Positions 26,086-35,738 of a DNA stretch of 64,000 bases are shown here, in pieces (positions within the stretch are counted from its first letter, which is position 1; every line of letters begins with the position of its first letter). This stretch comes from Daejeonella sp. (lineage in GTDB: Bacteria; Bacteroidota; Bacteroidia; Sphingobacteriales; Sphingobacteriaceae). The notes beneath the pieces were generated by a model. The model searched no databases. It was not told the origin of the DNA and worked only from the letters and a program-made list of their open reading frames with translations. Position numbers and translations under genes: made by a program. The stretch lies in NCBI RefSeq assembly GCF_030695525.1, contig NZ_JAUYSS010000047.1:62001-126000 (forward strand), given 5' to 3'.

Positions 26086-27312
26086 TTGAAGTATTTAAAA
26101 ATTATTGCCTTTACTCATAAGTACGTCGACCTTAAAGATTTAGGTAAGTTTGTTATCTGTAATGAGTATTTGGGAAGTTGTATTGAAAGTGTTAAAACGA
26201 AGTTTGATATACCTGAGATCTTTTACCTGGGTACGTGTAATCGCGTAGAATTTGTATTTACTGCAGAACAAAACCTGGATGATCAATTTGTCAAGGATTT
26301 TATTCAAGCGCTTAATCTACCTGTCTCAGAGGATCAGCTTGATACATTTGTGAAACAAGCTGCGATTTATGAGGATGTAGAAGCTCTTAATCATTTACTT
26401 CGGATTTCATGTTCACTCGAGAGTCTGGTTGTCGGCGAGAAAGAAATTCTTGCTCAGTTGCGTAAGGCTTATGAAACCTGTCGTGTATCCGGATTCACAG
26501 GTGATTATTTACGACTGATTATGAGCCGGGTTGTGAAAACTGCTAAGGAAGTGTATACCCATACCGGGATTGCAAGAAAGCCTATTTCAGTCGTTTCATT
26601 AGCCTATCGTAAACTCCGCGAGTTGAAAATGTGTACCAATGCAAAGATATTGATTGTTGGGGCAGGAGAAACAAACCGTAACATTGCCAAATACCTTAAA
26701 AAACATAAGTATTCAAATTTTGTGGTGTTTAACCGAAGTCTTGAGAATGCTAAAACACTTTCATCAGAATTGGGTGGAAACGCTTTCAGCCTCGAAGAAC
26801 TGAAAATCTACAAAGAAGGATTCGACGTCATTATTACCTGTACCAGTGCAACTGAGCCAATTATTAGCAATGAGATTTACCAGTCGCTATTGAACGGAGA
26901 TACTTCCGGTAAAGTAATTGTAGATCTTGCTGTTCCTAATGATACCAGTCCCGAAGTGCTGGAGAAAAATCCGGTTACATTTATCGAGGTACACAGTCTG
27001 CAGGAAATAGCAAACAGTAATTTAAAAGACAGGTATGATGAGCTTGTTCATGCAGAGCGTATTATTGATCGGAACATTGAAGAGTTCAAGCCTGTTTTAA
27101 AGCAGCGTCGGGTAGAGATCGCTATGCGCGAAGTACCTCAGAGGATTAAAGAGATTAAAGAAAATGCGTTGACCAAGATTTTTGTCAATGAGATTGAAGA
27201 GATGGATGATAATTCCCGCGAAGTATTAGGCCGAATAATAAATTATATGGAGAAAAAGTACATCAGTGTCCCGATGGTTATGGCCAAGGATATACTGATA
27301 AAAAATAGCTGA
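26086..27312 (+). CDS. hemA: Glutamyl-tRNA reductase
   Basis: The first committed enzyme of C5 haem synthesis, which reduces glutamyl-tRNA(Glu) to glutamate-1-semialdehyde with NADPH. The 408-residue protein has the catalytic Cys in LGTCNRVEF, the SLVVGEKEILAQLR block, the NADPH-binding IVGAGETNRNIAKYL, and a C-terminal dimerisation helix region. The start is TTG. An in-frame stop lies at 26035, no ATG or GTG lies between, and AGGA at 26074-26077 is correctly spaced. It heads a co-directional haem gene series. Confidence 0.94.
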   Translation: MKYLKIIAFTHKYVDLKDLGKFVICNEYLGSCIESVKTKFDIPEIFYLGTCNRVEFVFTAEQNLDDQFVKDFIQALNLPVSEDQLDTFVKQAAIYEDVEALNHLLRISCSLESLVVGEKEILAQLRKAYETCRVSGFTGDYLRLIMSRVVKTAKEVYTHTGIARKPISVVSLAYRKLRELKMCTNAKILIVGAGETNRNIAKYLKKHKYSNFVVFNRSLENAKTLSSELGGNAFSLEELKIYKEGFDVIITCTSATEPIISNEIYQSLLNGDTSGKVIVDLAVPNDTSPEVLEKNPVTFIEVHSLQEIANSNLKDRYDELVHAERIIDRNIEEFKPVLKQRRVEIAMREVPQRIKEIKENALTKIFVNEIEEMDDNSREVLGRIINYMEKKYISVPMVMAKDILIKNS

Positions 27313-27383
27313 TTATCAGTTGATCCCAATCATTTTGGCTATTTTTGGCATTCAAAATAATAATCCGGAATAATTTTATAAAC

Positions 27384-29000
27384 ATGTCTGATCAATTGCC
27401 TGAGGATAATAAAAAATCAAAAATTCTTATTGGAACGCGAGGTAGTGAGCTTGCATTATGGCAAGCTAATTTTATTAAGGATCGTCTGGCAGAAATTGGG
27501 CATGACTCAGAGCTTAAAATTATTAAGACTCAGGGTGATAAAATATTGAATCTCAGTTTCGATAAGCTCGAAGGAAAGGGTTTTTTTACCAAGGAACTTG
27601 AAGAAGAATTACTGAACGGAACCATTGATCTTGCCGTTCATTCGCATAAAGATCTTCCAACTACAAATCCGGAAGGCCTGATCATAGCAGCCGTATCCGA
27701 GCGTGAAGATCCCGCAGAGTTATTAGTGATTTTAAAGGATTGCGTAGATATTCAGCAAAAACTGTCAGTTAAGTTTGGGGGTATGGTTGGAACCTCCTCA
27801 AACCGTCGTAAATCTCAGTTACTGGCTGTACGGCCTGATTTTGAGATCGAGGATTTGCGAGGCAATGTTCAAACCCGCCTTCAAAAATTACGTGATGAGA
27901 ATTATGATGCGATCATGCTTGCCAAAGCCGGCGTAGTCAGGCTGGGTTACGATCTGAGTGAGGAATTCCATGTTGAAGAACTGGAACCAACTGAATTGAT
28001 CCCGGCACCTGCACAGGGGGTTTTAGCTGTACAAATCCGTGAAAGTGATACTTCCCTTTTTGATTTGTTGCAGCCCCTCAATGATGAGATTGTTGCCGAA
28101 CAGATTGCTGTAGAACGCAAGGTTCTGAATATGTTTGAAGGGGGATGTCAATTGCCTCTGGGATGTTATTGCCGCAAAGATGGTTCATTGTTTCAGGTAT
28201 GGACAGCCAAGGCATCAGACGGAACAGATTTCCCTGACCGACTTTTCATGCAATCTAAAACGACCAAAGGGCTTGCAGAAAAAATTGTAGCCAAATTTGC
28301 TCCCGACCGCAAATTTCCGGCTAATGTATTTATCAGCCGCGAACTTTCGGAAAGCAGCTACCTGAGAAATGCACTTGAGAAGCATCAAATAGAAATCGAA
28401 GACAGGTCTCTCATCAGAACTTTTCCATCAATTAATAATCTCGATCCCTTTATTCTGAGAAATATTGACTGGGTGTTCTTCAGTAGTAAGAATGCCATTG
28501 AATATTTCTTAAAACTGGATCCACAGCTACCCAAAAAAGTCAAATTCGGGGTATTGGGCAGAGGATCTGAAGATGCACTCAGACTGCATGGCAAGGTTGC
28601 TGACTTTAATGGTGAGGAAGAAGGAATTGATACCAAAGATATTGCCTTAGAATTTGCAAAACTGGCAAACGGAAGCAATGTGCTGTTCCCGAGTGCTAAA
28701 GGCTCATTGAAGACTATACAAAAGGCATTGTCTGACGACACTAAAATAGTTGAACTGACTGTATATGAAACAGTTAGTGAAGATAATGTAGCCCAATCCT
28801 TTGCCGAAGTGCTGATTTTTACAAGCCCCTCGAATGTGGATTCTTATTTTGCAGAGAATTTACTGGAGCCGGATCAGCAGGTTATCTGTATTGGAAAAAC
28901 AACCGGCCAGAAATTTGATGAAATGGGTGTGAAATACACATTGCCTTTTTCGCCGGATGAAATGGGCTTAGCTGAAGCTGTATTTGCACTGGATTATTAA
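27384..29000 (+). CDS. hemC: Hydroxymethylbilane synthase / uroporphyrinogen-III synthase fusion
   Basis: A bifunctional enzyme that joins four porphobilinogens to hydroxymethylbilane and then closes the ring with D-ring inversion. Residues about 15-305 are HemC: GTRGSELALWQA, KTQGDKIL, HSHKDLPT, LRGNVQTRL and the dipyrromethane-cofactor Cys in GGCQLPLGC. Residues about 310-538 are HemD: FISRELS, WVFFSSKNAIEYF, LFPSAKGS and FTSPSNVDSYF. Fused HemCD is common in Bacteroidota. The start at 27384 (MSDQLPED) is preferred over an upstream TTG that would add 13 poorly conserved residues. No separate hemD is seen. Confidence 0.92.
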   Translation: MSDQLPEDNKKSKILIGTRGSELALWQANFIKDRLAEIGHDSELKIIKTQGDKILNLSFDKLEGKGFFTKELEEELLNGTIDLAVHSHKDLPTTNPEGLIIAAVSEREDPAELLVILKDCVDIQQKLSVKFGGMVGTSSNRRKSQLLAVRPDFEIEDLRGNVQTRLQKLRDENYDAIMLAKAGVVRLGYDLSEEFHVEELEPTELIPAPAQGVLAVQIRESDTSLFDLLQPLNDEIVAEQIAVERKVLNMFEGGCQLPLGCYCRKDGSLFQVWTAKASDGTDFPDRLFMQSKTTKGLAEKIVAKFAPDRKFPANVFISRELSESSYLRNALEKHQIEIEDRSLIRTFPSINNLDPFILRNIDWVFFSSKNAIEYFLKLDPQLPKKVKFGVLGRGSEDALRLHGKVADFNGEEEGIDTKDIALEFAKLANGSNVLFPSAKGSLKTIQKALSDDTKIVELTVYETVSEDNVAQSFAEVLIFTSPSNVDSYFAENLLEPDQQVICIGKTTGQKFDEMGVKYTLPFSPDEMGLAEAVFALDY

Positions 29001-29036
29001 GTCCGGTTGAACAAATTTTATAAATCAAAGGATCAT

Positions 29037-30005
29037 ATGTTAATCCGTCCAAGAAGATTAAGGAAATCACCCATTTTGCGCGAAATGGTTTCAGAAACCA
29101 GGCTGTCGAAGGATATGTTTATCTATCCGTATTTTGTGGTGCCTGGAAAAAATGTGGCGCAAGGTATTGACTCGATGCCCGGAGTGAGTCATTTTTCTGT
29201 TGATACGCTGATAAAAGACGTTGAAAAATCACTTTCGCTGGGCATTAATAAAGTTTTACTTTTTGGAGTAGGGGAAGAAAAAACAGAAGATGCCAGTTCA
29301 TCTTATGATAAACATTCAGTTGTTGCAAATGCAGTCCGGGAATTAAAAAAAGAGTTTGCTGATGACCTTTATGTGATCACAGATGTTTGTACCTGTGCTT
29401 ATACTACTCACGGGCATTGCGGTATTCTGCAGCAGGATTATGTTCAGAATGATAAAACGGTTGAAATTTTAGCTAGAATGGCCCTGAGCCATGCACAGGC
29501 CGGTGCTGATATGGTTGCGCCTAGTGATATGATGGATGGCCGGATTCTTGGCATACGTGAAATGCTGGATCAAAATAATCTGGAAAATATTGCAATAATG
29601 AGTTATAGCATAAAATTTGCTTCAGCTTATTACGGTCCATTCAGAGAGGCTGCTGATTCGGCGCCTGGCAAAGGCGACAGAAAGGCATATCAGATGGATT
29701 TTCGCAATCCCCGCGAAACGATGCGGGAATCTGCTCTGGATGAGCAGGAAGGTGCGGATATTCTGATGGTTAAGCCTGCATTGGCCTACCTCGATGTAAT
29801 TAAGAGCCTGAGAGAGAGTACAGACCTGCCGGTGGCATGTTATAATGTTTCAGGAGAATACTCGATGGTAAAGGCCGCAGGTGCCAAAGGCTGGATCGAT
29901 GAGCAGAAGGTGATCATGGAAAATATGTATGCATTCAGCAGAGCCGGTGCGAATATTATTATTACGTATCATGCGAGGGAGATAATGGAGAAGAGCTGGA
30001 TTTGA
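29037..30005 (+). CDS. hemB: Delta-aminolevulinic acid dehydratase (porphobilinogen synthase)
   Basis: Condenses two 5-aminolevulinates to porphobilinogen. The 322-residue protein has the zinc-binding cysteine cluster in DVCTCAYTTHGHCGI, the first Schiff-base Lys in SIKFASAYYGPFR and the second in ILMVKPALAY, with RKAYQMDFRNPRE between. The ATG at 29037 is preferred: AAAGGA lies just upstream and MLIRPRRLRKS is the usual family start, while an upstream TTG would add ten unrelated residues. It is 36 bp after hemCD. A heptamer array begins three bases after its stop codon. Confidence 0.94.
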   Translation: MLIRPRRLRKSPILREMVSETRLSKDMFIYPYFVVPGKNVAQGIDSMPGVSHFSVDTLIKDVEKSLSLGINKVLLFGVGEEKTEDASSSYDKHSVVANAVRELKKEFADDLYVITDVCTCAYTTHGHCGILQQDYVQNDKTVEILARMALSHAQAGADMVAPSDMMDGRILGIREMLDQNNLENIAIMSYSIKFASAYYGPFREAADSAPGKGDRKAYQMDFRNPRETMRESALDEQEGADILMVKPALAYLDVIKSLRESTDLPVACYNVSGEYSMVKAAGAKGWIDEQKVIMENMYAFSRAGANIIITYHAREIMEKSWI

Positions 30006-30008
30006 ATT

Positions 30009-30186
30009 GAGAGTGGAGAGTGGAGAATGGAGAGTTAGTATTGAGTACATAGTATTGAGACAGATAAGTACTAAGTTTGACAATTAGTAATAAATCACAG
30101 ATAGCAGATAACAGAAAACAGAATTGATTAGTAGACATTTAGTACTAAGTACTAACATTCTCAACTCTCAATTCTCAACTCTCAAT
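30009..30186. repeat. Heptameric array with inverted partner, hemB-hemL gap
   Basis: Eight direct 7-mers (GAGAGTG, GAGAATG, then AGTATTG types) at 30009-30064 and four inverted 7-mers (TCTCAAC/TCTCAAT) at 30159-30186 could pair as a long imperfect hairpin. A third short array (GATAGCA, GATAACA, GAAAACA) lies at 30100-30127. Confidence 0.8.
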
Positions 30187-30195
30187 TAAAAAAGA

Positions 30196-31578
30196 ATGTT
30201 AGGATCACTAAAAAAGATGTTTTCAGGTTCGGATGAAGAGACTCCGGTAAATACAGTAGGAAAGCCTGATATTTCAAGGGAGAAGTCTGCCGAGTTGTAT
30301 GAAAAGTCAAAAACCTATTTTCCGGGAGGGGTAAACTCTCCGGTAAGGGCTTTTAAATCTGTTCATGGAACACCTTTGTTTATCCAAAAGGGTGATGGCT
30401 GCCATATCTGGGATGCTGACGGGAATCAGTTCATTGATTTTTGTGCTTCATGGGGACCGCTGATTCTCGGACATAATCATCCGGTGGTTCGTGAAAAAGT
30501 GATCGAGGCAATGCAGAACGGGATGAGCTTTGGCGCACCTACTGCGCTTGAAAATCAATTGGCCGAGCTCATTCTGAAGAATAATAAATATATCCGTAAA
30601 ATTCGCTTTACCAGTTCAGGAACAGAAGCCGTGATGTCGGCAATTCGTCTTGCACGTGGCTATACCAAGCGTGATAAGATCATTAAGTTTGAGGGATGCT
30701 ATCATGGTCATTCTGATTCATTGCTGGTTAAGGCAGGTTCCGGCCTCGTAACATTTGGGGAAACCTCATCCGCAGGTATCCCGAAATCTTTTGCTGATGA
30801 AACGATTGTTGTTCCATTGAATAATGAACAGGCCGTTAAGGAGGCATTTGAACAATTTGAAGGGGAGATCGCTGCGGTGATTATTGAACCTGTTCCTGCC
30901 AATAACGGACTGTTGCTTCAGACTAAAGAATTTTTAGAGTTTCTTCGATCGATATGTTCAAAGAATAAATCGCTCCTAATTTTCGATGAGGTCATTTCGG
31001 GATTTCGTATTGGTTTTGAAGGTGCTGCAGGTTTTTATGGCATCCAGCCGGATATCATCACTTATGGTAAAATAATAGGTGGTGGTTTGCCGGTAGGTAT
31101 GTACGGTTCATCAGTAGAAATAATGGAAATGATATCTCCGGATGGTCCTGTTTATCAGGCTGGTACGCTTTCCGGAAACCCTGTGGCCATGGCTGCAGGA
31201 ATTGCCCAGTTGACTGAACTCTCGAAATCTGGTTTTTATAAAGATTTGAACAATAAGACTCTGGATTTTACTGAATCAATTCAACGTTTTGCCACAGCAA
31301 GAAATTATAAGTTCAGGGTGTTTACAATTGGTTCGATTTTCTGGTTCGCATTTACGGATCAGGAAAAGATCAGTGCTGCAGAAGAGATCGATGCATCAAG
31401 TATGGAGAAATTTAAAATCATGCATCGTGAATTGCTAAACCGCGGTATTTATTTAGGTCCATCTGGATATGAAGTTGGATTTGTATCATCTATCCATTCT
31501 AAAGTAGATCTCGAAAAGGCAAAAAGGGCCATTTTTGAAAGCCTCGACGTCGTGTTCAGAGGAGGAAGAACAACGTAA
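30196..31578 (+). CDS. hemL: Glutamate-1-semialdehyde 2,1-aminomutase
   Basis: A PLP enzyme that converts glutamate-1-semialdehyde to 5-aminolevulinate. The 460-residue protein has FPGGVNSPVRAF, the SSGTEAVMSAIRLARG and YHGHSDSLLVKAG blocks, FDEVISGFR and the PLP lysine in ITYGKIIGGGLPVG. About 25 residues precede the usual start (LGSLKKMFSGSDEE), but AAAAAAGA precedes the ATG at 30196, and the heptamer array ends nine bases upstream. The stop overlaps the kinase start by one base (TAATG). Confidence 0.94.
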   Translation: MLGSLKKMFSGSDEETPVNTVGKPDISREKSAELYEKSKTYFPGGVNSPVRAFKSVHGTPLFIQKGDGCHIWDADGNQFIDFCASWGPLILGHNHPVVREKVIEAMQNGMSFGAPTALENQLAELILKNNKYIRKIRFTSSGTEAVMSAIRLARGYTKRDKIIKFEGCYHGHSDSLLVKAGSGLVTFGETSSAGIPKSFADETIVVPLNNEQAVKEAFEQFEGEIAAVIIEPVPANNGLLLQTKEFLEFLRSICSKNKSLLIFDEVISGFRIGFEGAAGFYGIQPDIITYGKIIGGGLPVGMYGSSVEIMEMISPDGPVYQAGTLSGNPVAMAAGIAQLTELSKSGFYKDLNNKTLDFTESIQRFATARNYKFRVFTIGSIFWFAFTDQEKISAAEEIDASSMEKFKIMHRELLNRGIYLGPSGYEVGFVSSIHSKVDLEKAKRAIFESLDVVFRGGRTT

Positions 31579-32453
31579 TGAGAAGACCATTGGTGATATT
31601 TTATTTTCTCATTATTTACGCCATATTTCAACTGATTTGGTGGGGCAGGTTATTGCTCATCGCCAATCCCAACAGTAAAGGTATGGTGCTTGGTGAAACC
31701 GCCGTATTCCTTTTAATTTTTTTTGTGGGTGCATATTATTTACAAAAAGCTTTATACCAGGAAAGAAAACTGCATCACCAGCAAAAGAACTTCCTTTTAT
31801 CGGTTACTCATGAACTGAAATCACCACTTGCATCTATAAAGTTATACCTGCAGACTATCCTGAAAAGGGAACTGGATGCGGCTCAGCAAAAGTCATTTAT
31901 TACCAATTCTTTAAAGGATATTGAGCGATTGGATGATCTTGTTGAAAATATGCTTTTGGCAACTAAGATTGAAAGTAACTCCTACACATTTCCCAAAGAG
32001 AGTTTTAATCTTTCTGAACTGGTCAATTCTGTAGCCGGGAGACTTCAGGTTCATACTTGCAGCTCACAGATCATTAAGCTTTCTGTACAGCAGGGAATTT
32101 CTTTGGTTGGCGATAAATTTGCCTTAACTTCAGTAGTTACAAATCTGATAGAGAATGCGGTCAAATATTCGCCCCCTTGTGCTGAAGTAAATGTTAGTCT
32201 GAAGCGCAACGCCGAGCAGATCCAGTTTATTGTGGCCGATTCTGGTATTGGTATCAATGATCAGGAAAAATCACGTATTTTTGAGAAGTTTTACAGGGTA
32301 GGAAGCGAAGATACTCGCAAAACAAAGGGTACCGGACTTGGATTATTCATTGTAAAACAGGTTCTTGATAAGCATCAGGCCTCGATAAAAGTAAAAAATA
32401 ACCAGCCTTCGGGAACAATTTTCGAAGTAACATTTAACGCAAATGCTAACTAA
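31578..32453 (+). CDS. Sensor histidine kinase in the haem operon
   Basis: A 291-residue inner-membrane histidine kinase. Two membrane helices are at about 5-24 and 37-57, with a very short outside loop and no PAS or HAMP domain, so it probably senses membrane or internal signals. The H box is LLSVTHELKSPL with H78. HATPase_c motifs are NLIENAVKYS (N box), VADSGIGI (G1) and TKGTGLGLFIV (G2). It overlaps hemL by 1 nt and the response-regulator gene by 11 nt, so the three are translationally coupled. Confidence 0.92.
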   Translation: MRRPLVIFYFLIIYAIFQLIWWGRLLLIANPNSKGMVLGETAVFLLIFFVGAYYLQKALYQERKLHHQQKNFLLSVTHELKSPLASIKLYLQTILKRELDAAQQKSFITNSLKDIERLDDLVENMLLATKIESNSYTFPKESFNLSELVNSVAGRLQVHTCSSQIIKLSVQQGISLVGDKFALTSVVTNLIENAVKYSPPCAEVNVSLKRNAEQIQFIVADSGIGINDQEKSRIFEKFYRVGSEDTRKTKGTGLGLFIVKQVLDKHQASIKVKNNQPSGTIFEVTFNANAN

Positions 32454-33147
32454 ACAAAGAATTCTACTCGTAGAAGACGAAGAGCATCTTCTGGAAGCCA
32501 TTAAACTAAATCTGGAGATGGAAGGGTACAAAGTATCCACTGCTACAGATGGTAAAAAGGCCCTCAAAATTTTCAAGGAAGAACGATTTAATCTGATCAT
32601 TCTTGATGTAATGATTCCGGAGATTGATGGATTTCAGGTAGCTGAGACTATCCGGCTAGAAAATACAGAGGTGCCAATTATGTTCCTGACTGCTAAGAAC
32701 ACCAGTGAGGATCGTGTTCTTGGATTGAAAAAGGGCGCAGATGACTATCTGACCAAACCATTTAATCTCGAAGAATTGATTCTAAGGGTAGGGATATTAG
32801 TAAAACGTAGTTTGAAAGGTGATGAGCTTAAGGAATTGAATTCCTATAAGATCGGTGATAAGACCATTTACTTTAACTCATTTGAATTAAAGACCGATGA
32901 TGGTACTATAACTCCGCTAACCAAGAAGGAAACCATGCTGTTAAAACTTTTGATTGAGCGCCGCAATGAGGCTGTATCAAGAGAGCAGATTCTGGAAACT
33001 GTTTGGAATTATGATGTATATCCTTCAACAAGGACGATCGACAATTTTATTCTGACATTCCGTAAATATTTTGAACCTGATCAGAAAAATCCGACCTATT
33101 TTCATTCTATCAGGGGAGTTGGATATAAATTTACTGATAAGCACTAA
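32443..33147 (+). CDS. OmpR-family response regulator
   Basis: A 234-residue two-domain regulator. The receiver domain (5-120) has the acidic pocket EDE near residue 11, the phospho-acceptor D55 in LIILDVMIPEIDG, the Thr in FLTAKN and the Lys in DDYLTKPF. The winged-helix DNA-binding domain (135-232) has LTKKETMLLKLLIERRN and the recognition helix STRTIDNFI. It is the partner of the overlapping kinase. Its place between hemL and hemE suggests, but does not prove, control by haem or iron or of haem genes. Confidence 0.93.
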   Translation: MLTKQRILLVEDEEHLLEAIKLNLEMEGYKVSTATDGKKALKIFKEERFNLIILDVMIPEIDGFQVAETIRLENTEVPIMFLTAKNTSEDRVLGLKKGADDYLTKPFNLEELILRVGILVKRSLKGDELKELNSYKIGDKTIYFNSFELKTDDGTITPLTKKETMLLKLLIERRNEAVSREQILETVWNYDVYPSTRTIDNFILTFRKYFEPDQKNPTYFHSIRGVGYKFTDKH

Positions 33148-33149
33148 AA

Positions 33150-33665
33150 ATGTTTACTAAGAAAGCCCGATTGTGGGTTATAGGGATTGCATTGATTTTG
33201 TTAGGCTGGACAATCAGCAAACAGGTTTACGAAATAGCCGCAGTTATTGGGATGGGAATTGGCCTCCTGATTTGGGGCTATTTTAAGGAAGGTACCGTCG
33301 TGATGGCAGCCCGTGAATTTCACGCAAAAAATTACGATGCTGCAGAAGAATTGCTCAAAGAAATCGAGGATCCTGATCGCCTGGGGAAACATCGCCGCGG
33401 CTTTTATGAATTCATTTATGGGAATATAGAGCTCCATCGTCATAATTATGACGAAGCTGAGAAACATTTTCAGATTGCCACCAGGTTTCCTTTGCGTAAT
33501 CAGAATGATAAGGCTATTGTGCTGGTTCATCTTGCCAATATCAATCTTCGCAAGAAAGATTATGAGCGCGCATCAGCATACGTAGAGAAGGCCCAAACGT
33601 TTAAAATCAGTTCGCGGGTAAAAAACATTATAGAAAAAATTGAAACAGAAATTAAAAAAGCATAG
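33150..33665 (+). CDS. Membrane-anchored TPR-like protein
   Basis: A 171-residue protein of unknown role. Two adjacent membrane helices are at about 6-45 (LWVIGIALILLGW and AAVIGMGIGLLIWGYF). Helical repeats of TPR style follow (FHAKNYDAAEELLKEI, NYDEAEKHFQIATRF and KDYERASAYVEKAQ). It is 2 bp after the response regulator, and its stop overlaps the hemE GTG start by 1 nt, so it is cotranscribed with the kinase/regulator pair and hemE. It may be a scaffold in the same pathway. Confidence 0.75.
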   Translation: MFTKKARLWVIGIALILLGWTISKQVYEIAAVIGMGIGLLIWGYFKEGTVVMAAREFHAKNYDAAEELLKEIEDPDRLGKHRRGFYEFIYGNIELHRHNYDEAEKHFQIATRFPLRNQNDKAIVLVHLANINLRKKDYERASAYVEKAQTFKISSRVKNIIEKIETEIKKA

Positions 33666-34711
33666 TGAGCGAGAAAATTATTCAAGATAGTCTGTTCCTA
33701 AGGGCAGCATTTTCAAAAAGTACAGAACGGCCTCCGGTATGGATGATGCGTCAGGCTGGTAGATTCATGCCCGAATACTGGGAAATAAAAAATAAATACT
33801 CCTTTCTGGAGATGTGCAAAACCCCTGAGATTGCTGCAGATGTTACCATGCTGCCTGTTGATCTTTTGGGTATTGACGCCGCAATCCTGTTCTCAGATAT
33901 TCTGGTAACAGGCGAGGCAATGGGTGGTGATCTTAGTTTTACCCAGGGTGTTGGCCCCAAATTCGCAAATCCGGTGCGTAGTCAGGCTGATGTAGACAAG
34001 CTTCTGACTGATGTTGATGATAAGCTGCAGTATGTTGCGGATGCGATTAAGGTCATTCAGCAAAGGCTGAACGGAAAGATCCCCCTGATTGGTTTTGCCG
34101 GTGCTCCATTCACGGTGATGAGCTATCTGGTAGAGGGTGGATCATCGAAGGATTTCAAGCTGACCAAGCTGATGCTGCACAATCATCCTGAGATGGCTCA
34201 TGCTTTGCTTGCTAAGATTGCCAAAGTGACTATTAACTATCTGAATCTTCAGATCGATGCCGGTGTAAATGCCGTGCAATTGTTTGACAGCTGGGCATTG
34301 GCATTATCTTGGGATGATTATCATGAATTTTCACACCGGTACAATAAGCAAATCATTGAAGGCCTGAACAGAAAAGATGTTCCGGTGATATCTTTCTGTA
34401 AGGGAAGTTCGGTTTTTGCACCAATCATGGCTGAGGCAAAACCGGATGTGGTTTCAATCGACTGGAATGCCGACCTGCTGGATATCAAGAAGAAACTTCC
34501 TGCCGGAATGGCTGTACAGGGGAATCTTGATCCGCATATTCTGTATGCCGAGAAGCACGTGATCAAAGACCGGATCCATCGTTTGTTCGAGCGAATGCGC
34601 GGCGAAGATGGCTTTATTTTCAACCTTGGTCATGGAATTATGCCGGATATTCCTTTTGATAATGTGAAGTATGCGGTGGAGTTGGTTAAGGAGTTTAGGT
34701 ACGAGGTCTGA
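33665..34711 (+). CDS. hemE: Uroporphyrinogen decarboxylase
   Basis: Removes the four acetate carboxyls of uroporphyrinogen III to give coproporphyrinogen III. The 348-residue TIM barrel has PPVWMMRQAGRFMPEY, the catalytic Asp region AAILFSDILV, GFAGAPFTVMSYL, FDSWAL and GHGIMPDIP. The start is GTG at 33665, overlapping the previous stop. The last codons and TGA (34709-34711) form part of the first heptamer of the following repeat array. Confidence 0.94.
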   Translation: MSEKIIQDSLFLRAAFSKSTERPPVWMMRQAGRFMPEYWEIKNKYSFLEMCKTPEIAADVTMLPVDLLGIDAAILFSDILVTGEAMGGDLSFTQGVGPKFANPVRSQADVDKLLTDVDDKLQYVADAIKVIQQRLNGKIPLIGFAGAPFTVMSYLVEGGSSKDFKLTKLMLHNHPEMAHALLAKIAKVTINYLNLQIDAGVNAVQLFDSWALALSWDDYHEFSHRYNKQIIEGLNRKDVPVISFCKGSSVFAPIMAEAKPDVVSIDWNADLLDIKKKLPAGMAVQGNLDPHILYAEKHVIKDRIHRLFERMRGEDGFIFNLGHGIMPDIPFDNVKYAVELVKEFRYEV

Positions 34712-34894
34712 TGTATGAAGTCTGAGGTCTGAAGTCTGAGGACTGATGTATGAAGTCTGAGGTCTGAAGGGCCGGTATTATAATACTACTATGGTTAATA
34801 AGGATTTTGGTTTTAAGTTTATGTATTATATAATTAATTTCTGTAGTTCGGCTCATATCTCAGACATCAGACTTCAGACCTCCAACCTCATACC
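34705..34894. repeat. Heptameric array with inverted partner, hemE-hemJ gap
   Basis: Nine direct 7-mers (GGTCTGA, AGTCTGA, TGTATGA) at 34705-34767 begin inside the hemE stop. Six inverted 7-mers (TCAGACA, TCAGACT, TCAGACC) at 34853-34894 end three bases before the hemJ ATG. The arms can form a long imperfect hairpin. Confidence 0.85.
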
Positions 34895-34897
34895 CCA

Positions 34898-35437
34898 ATG
34901 ACGTACCTCTACCTCAAGGCAATCCATATCATTTTTGTCGTCAGCTGGATGGCGGGGCTCTTTTACATTGTACGTCTGTTTATATACCATGTTGAGGCTA
35001 ATGAAAGGCCGGAGCAGGAACGCATCACACTTCAGAAGCAGTTTGAGATCATGCAGCATAAACTGTGGTACATTATTACTACCCCTGCAATGGTGCTTTC
35101 GGTTATTGCCGGGATAGGTATGATCTGGCTTAATCCGGCATTATTGAGCATGAACTGGATGCTGGTTAAACTAGCCTTCGTACTTGGTCTTCTGATCTAT
35201 CATTTTATCTGCCAGAATATAATAAACAAGCTAAAACAGGGTGTTTTCAGCTGGACTTCCACGCAGTTGAGATTCTGGAACGAACTCGCAACGATCTTTC
35301 TGGTTGCCATTGTCTTTACAGTGATTTTGAAAAGTGCTGTTGAATGGGTCTATGGCTTAAGCGGACTGATACTCTTCAGCGCGGTCATCATGGCTGCAGT
35401 TAAGATCTACAAGTATTATCGGTTGAAAGGTAAATAA
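34898..35437 (+). CDS. hemJ: Protoporphyrinogen IX oxidase HemJ
   Basis: A 179-residue inner-membrane protein with four to five helices. The N-terminal YLYLKAIHIIFVVSWMAGLFYIVRLF with its conserved His, and MQHKLWYIITTPAM with its conserved Lys, match the HemJ (UPF0093) family. HemJ oxidises protoporphyrinogen IX to protoporphyrin IX in many bacteria lacking HemG and HemY. Placement after hemE supports this. The coproporphyrinogen oxidase and ferrochelatase steps are not encoded in the window. Confidence 0.88.
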   Translation: MTYLYLKAIHIIFVVSWMAGLFYIVRLFIYHVEANERPEQERITLQKQFEIMQHKLWYIITTPAMVLSVIAGIGMIWLNPALLSMNWMLVKLAFVLGLLIYHFICQNIINKLKQGVFSWTSTQLRFWNELATIFLVAIVFTVILKSAVEWVYGLSGLILFSAVIMAAVKIYKYYRLKGK

Positions 35438-35565
35438 TCCTTTTCTGTCATCTTTTGATCCAATATATTTCTGAGCAATCAGAAAAACATTGTGTTGCAC
35501 ATTGTCTCTTCCTCTCGTCTTAGTTTAAATGAGTTCGATATAGAAATATTTAAAGATTAATCTTT

Positions 35566-35701
35566 AACCACATAGATTGAATTTATTATGCTTTAAAGGA
35601 CACACATAGATTGTAAATCACATAGATTGAAGCGAAGCTCAAGGCTATCTCTGTCTAAAATGAAGCTTGGTTACTATAAAATCCTATGTTCCTATGTGGT
35701 T
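35566..35701. repeat. CACATAG repeat with inverted partner
   Basis: AACCACATAG at 35566-35575 pairs with CTATGTGGTT at 35692-35701. The motif CACATAGATTG recurs at 35569, 35603 and 35619, and a second inverted piece is at 35683-35690. The rest of the 301-bp gap before the lipoprotein gene shows no gene. Confidence 0.65.
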
Positions 35702-35738
35702 TTTAAACATTATGTCGAGTTTACTTTAGTTTAAATAT

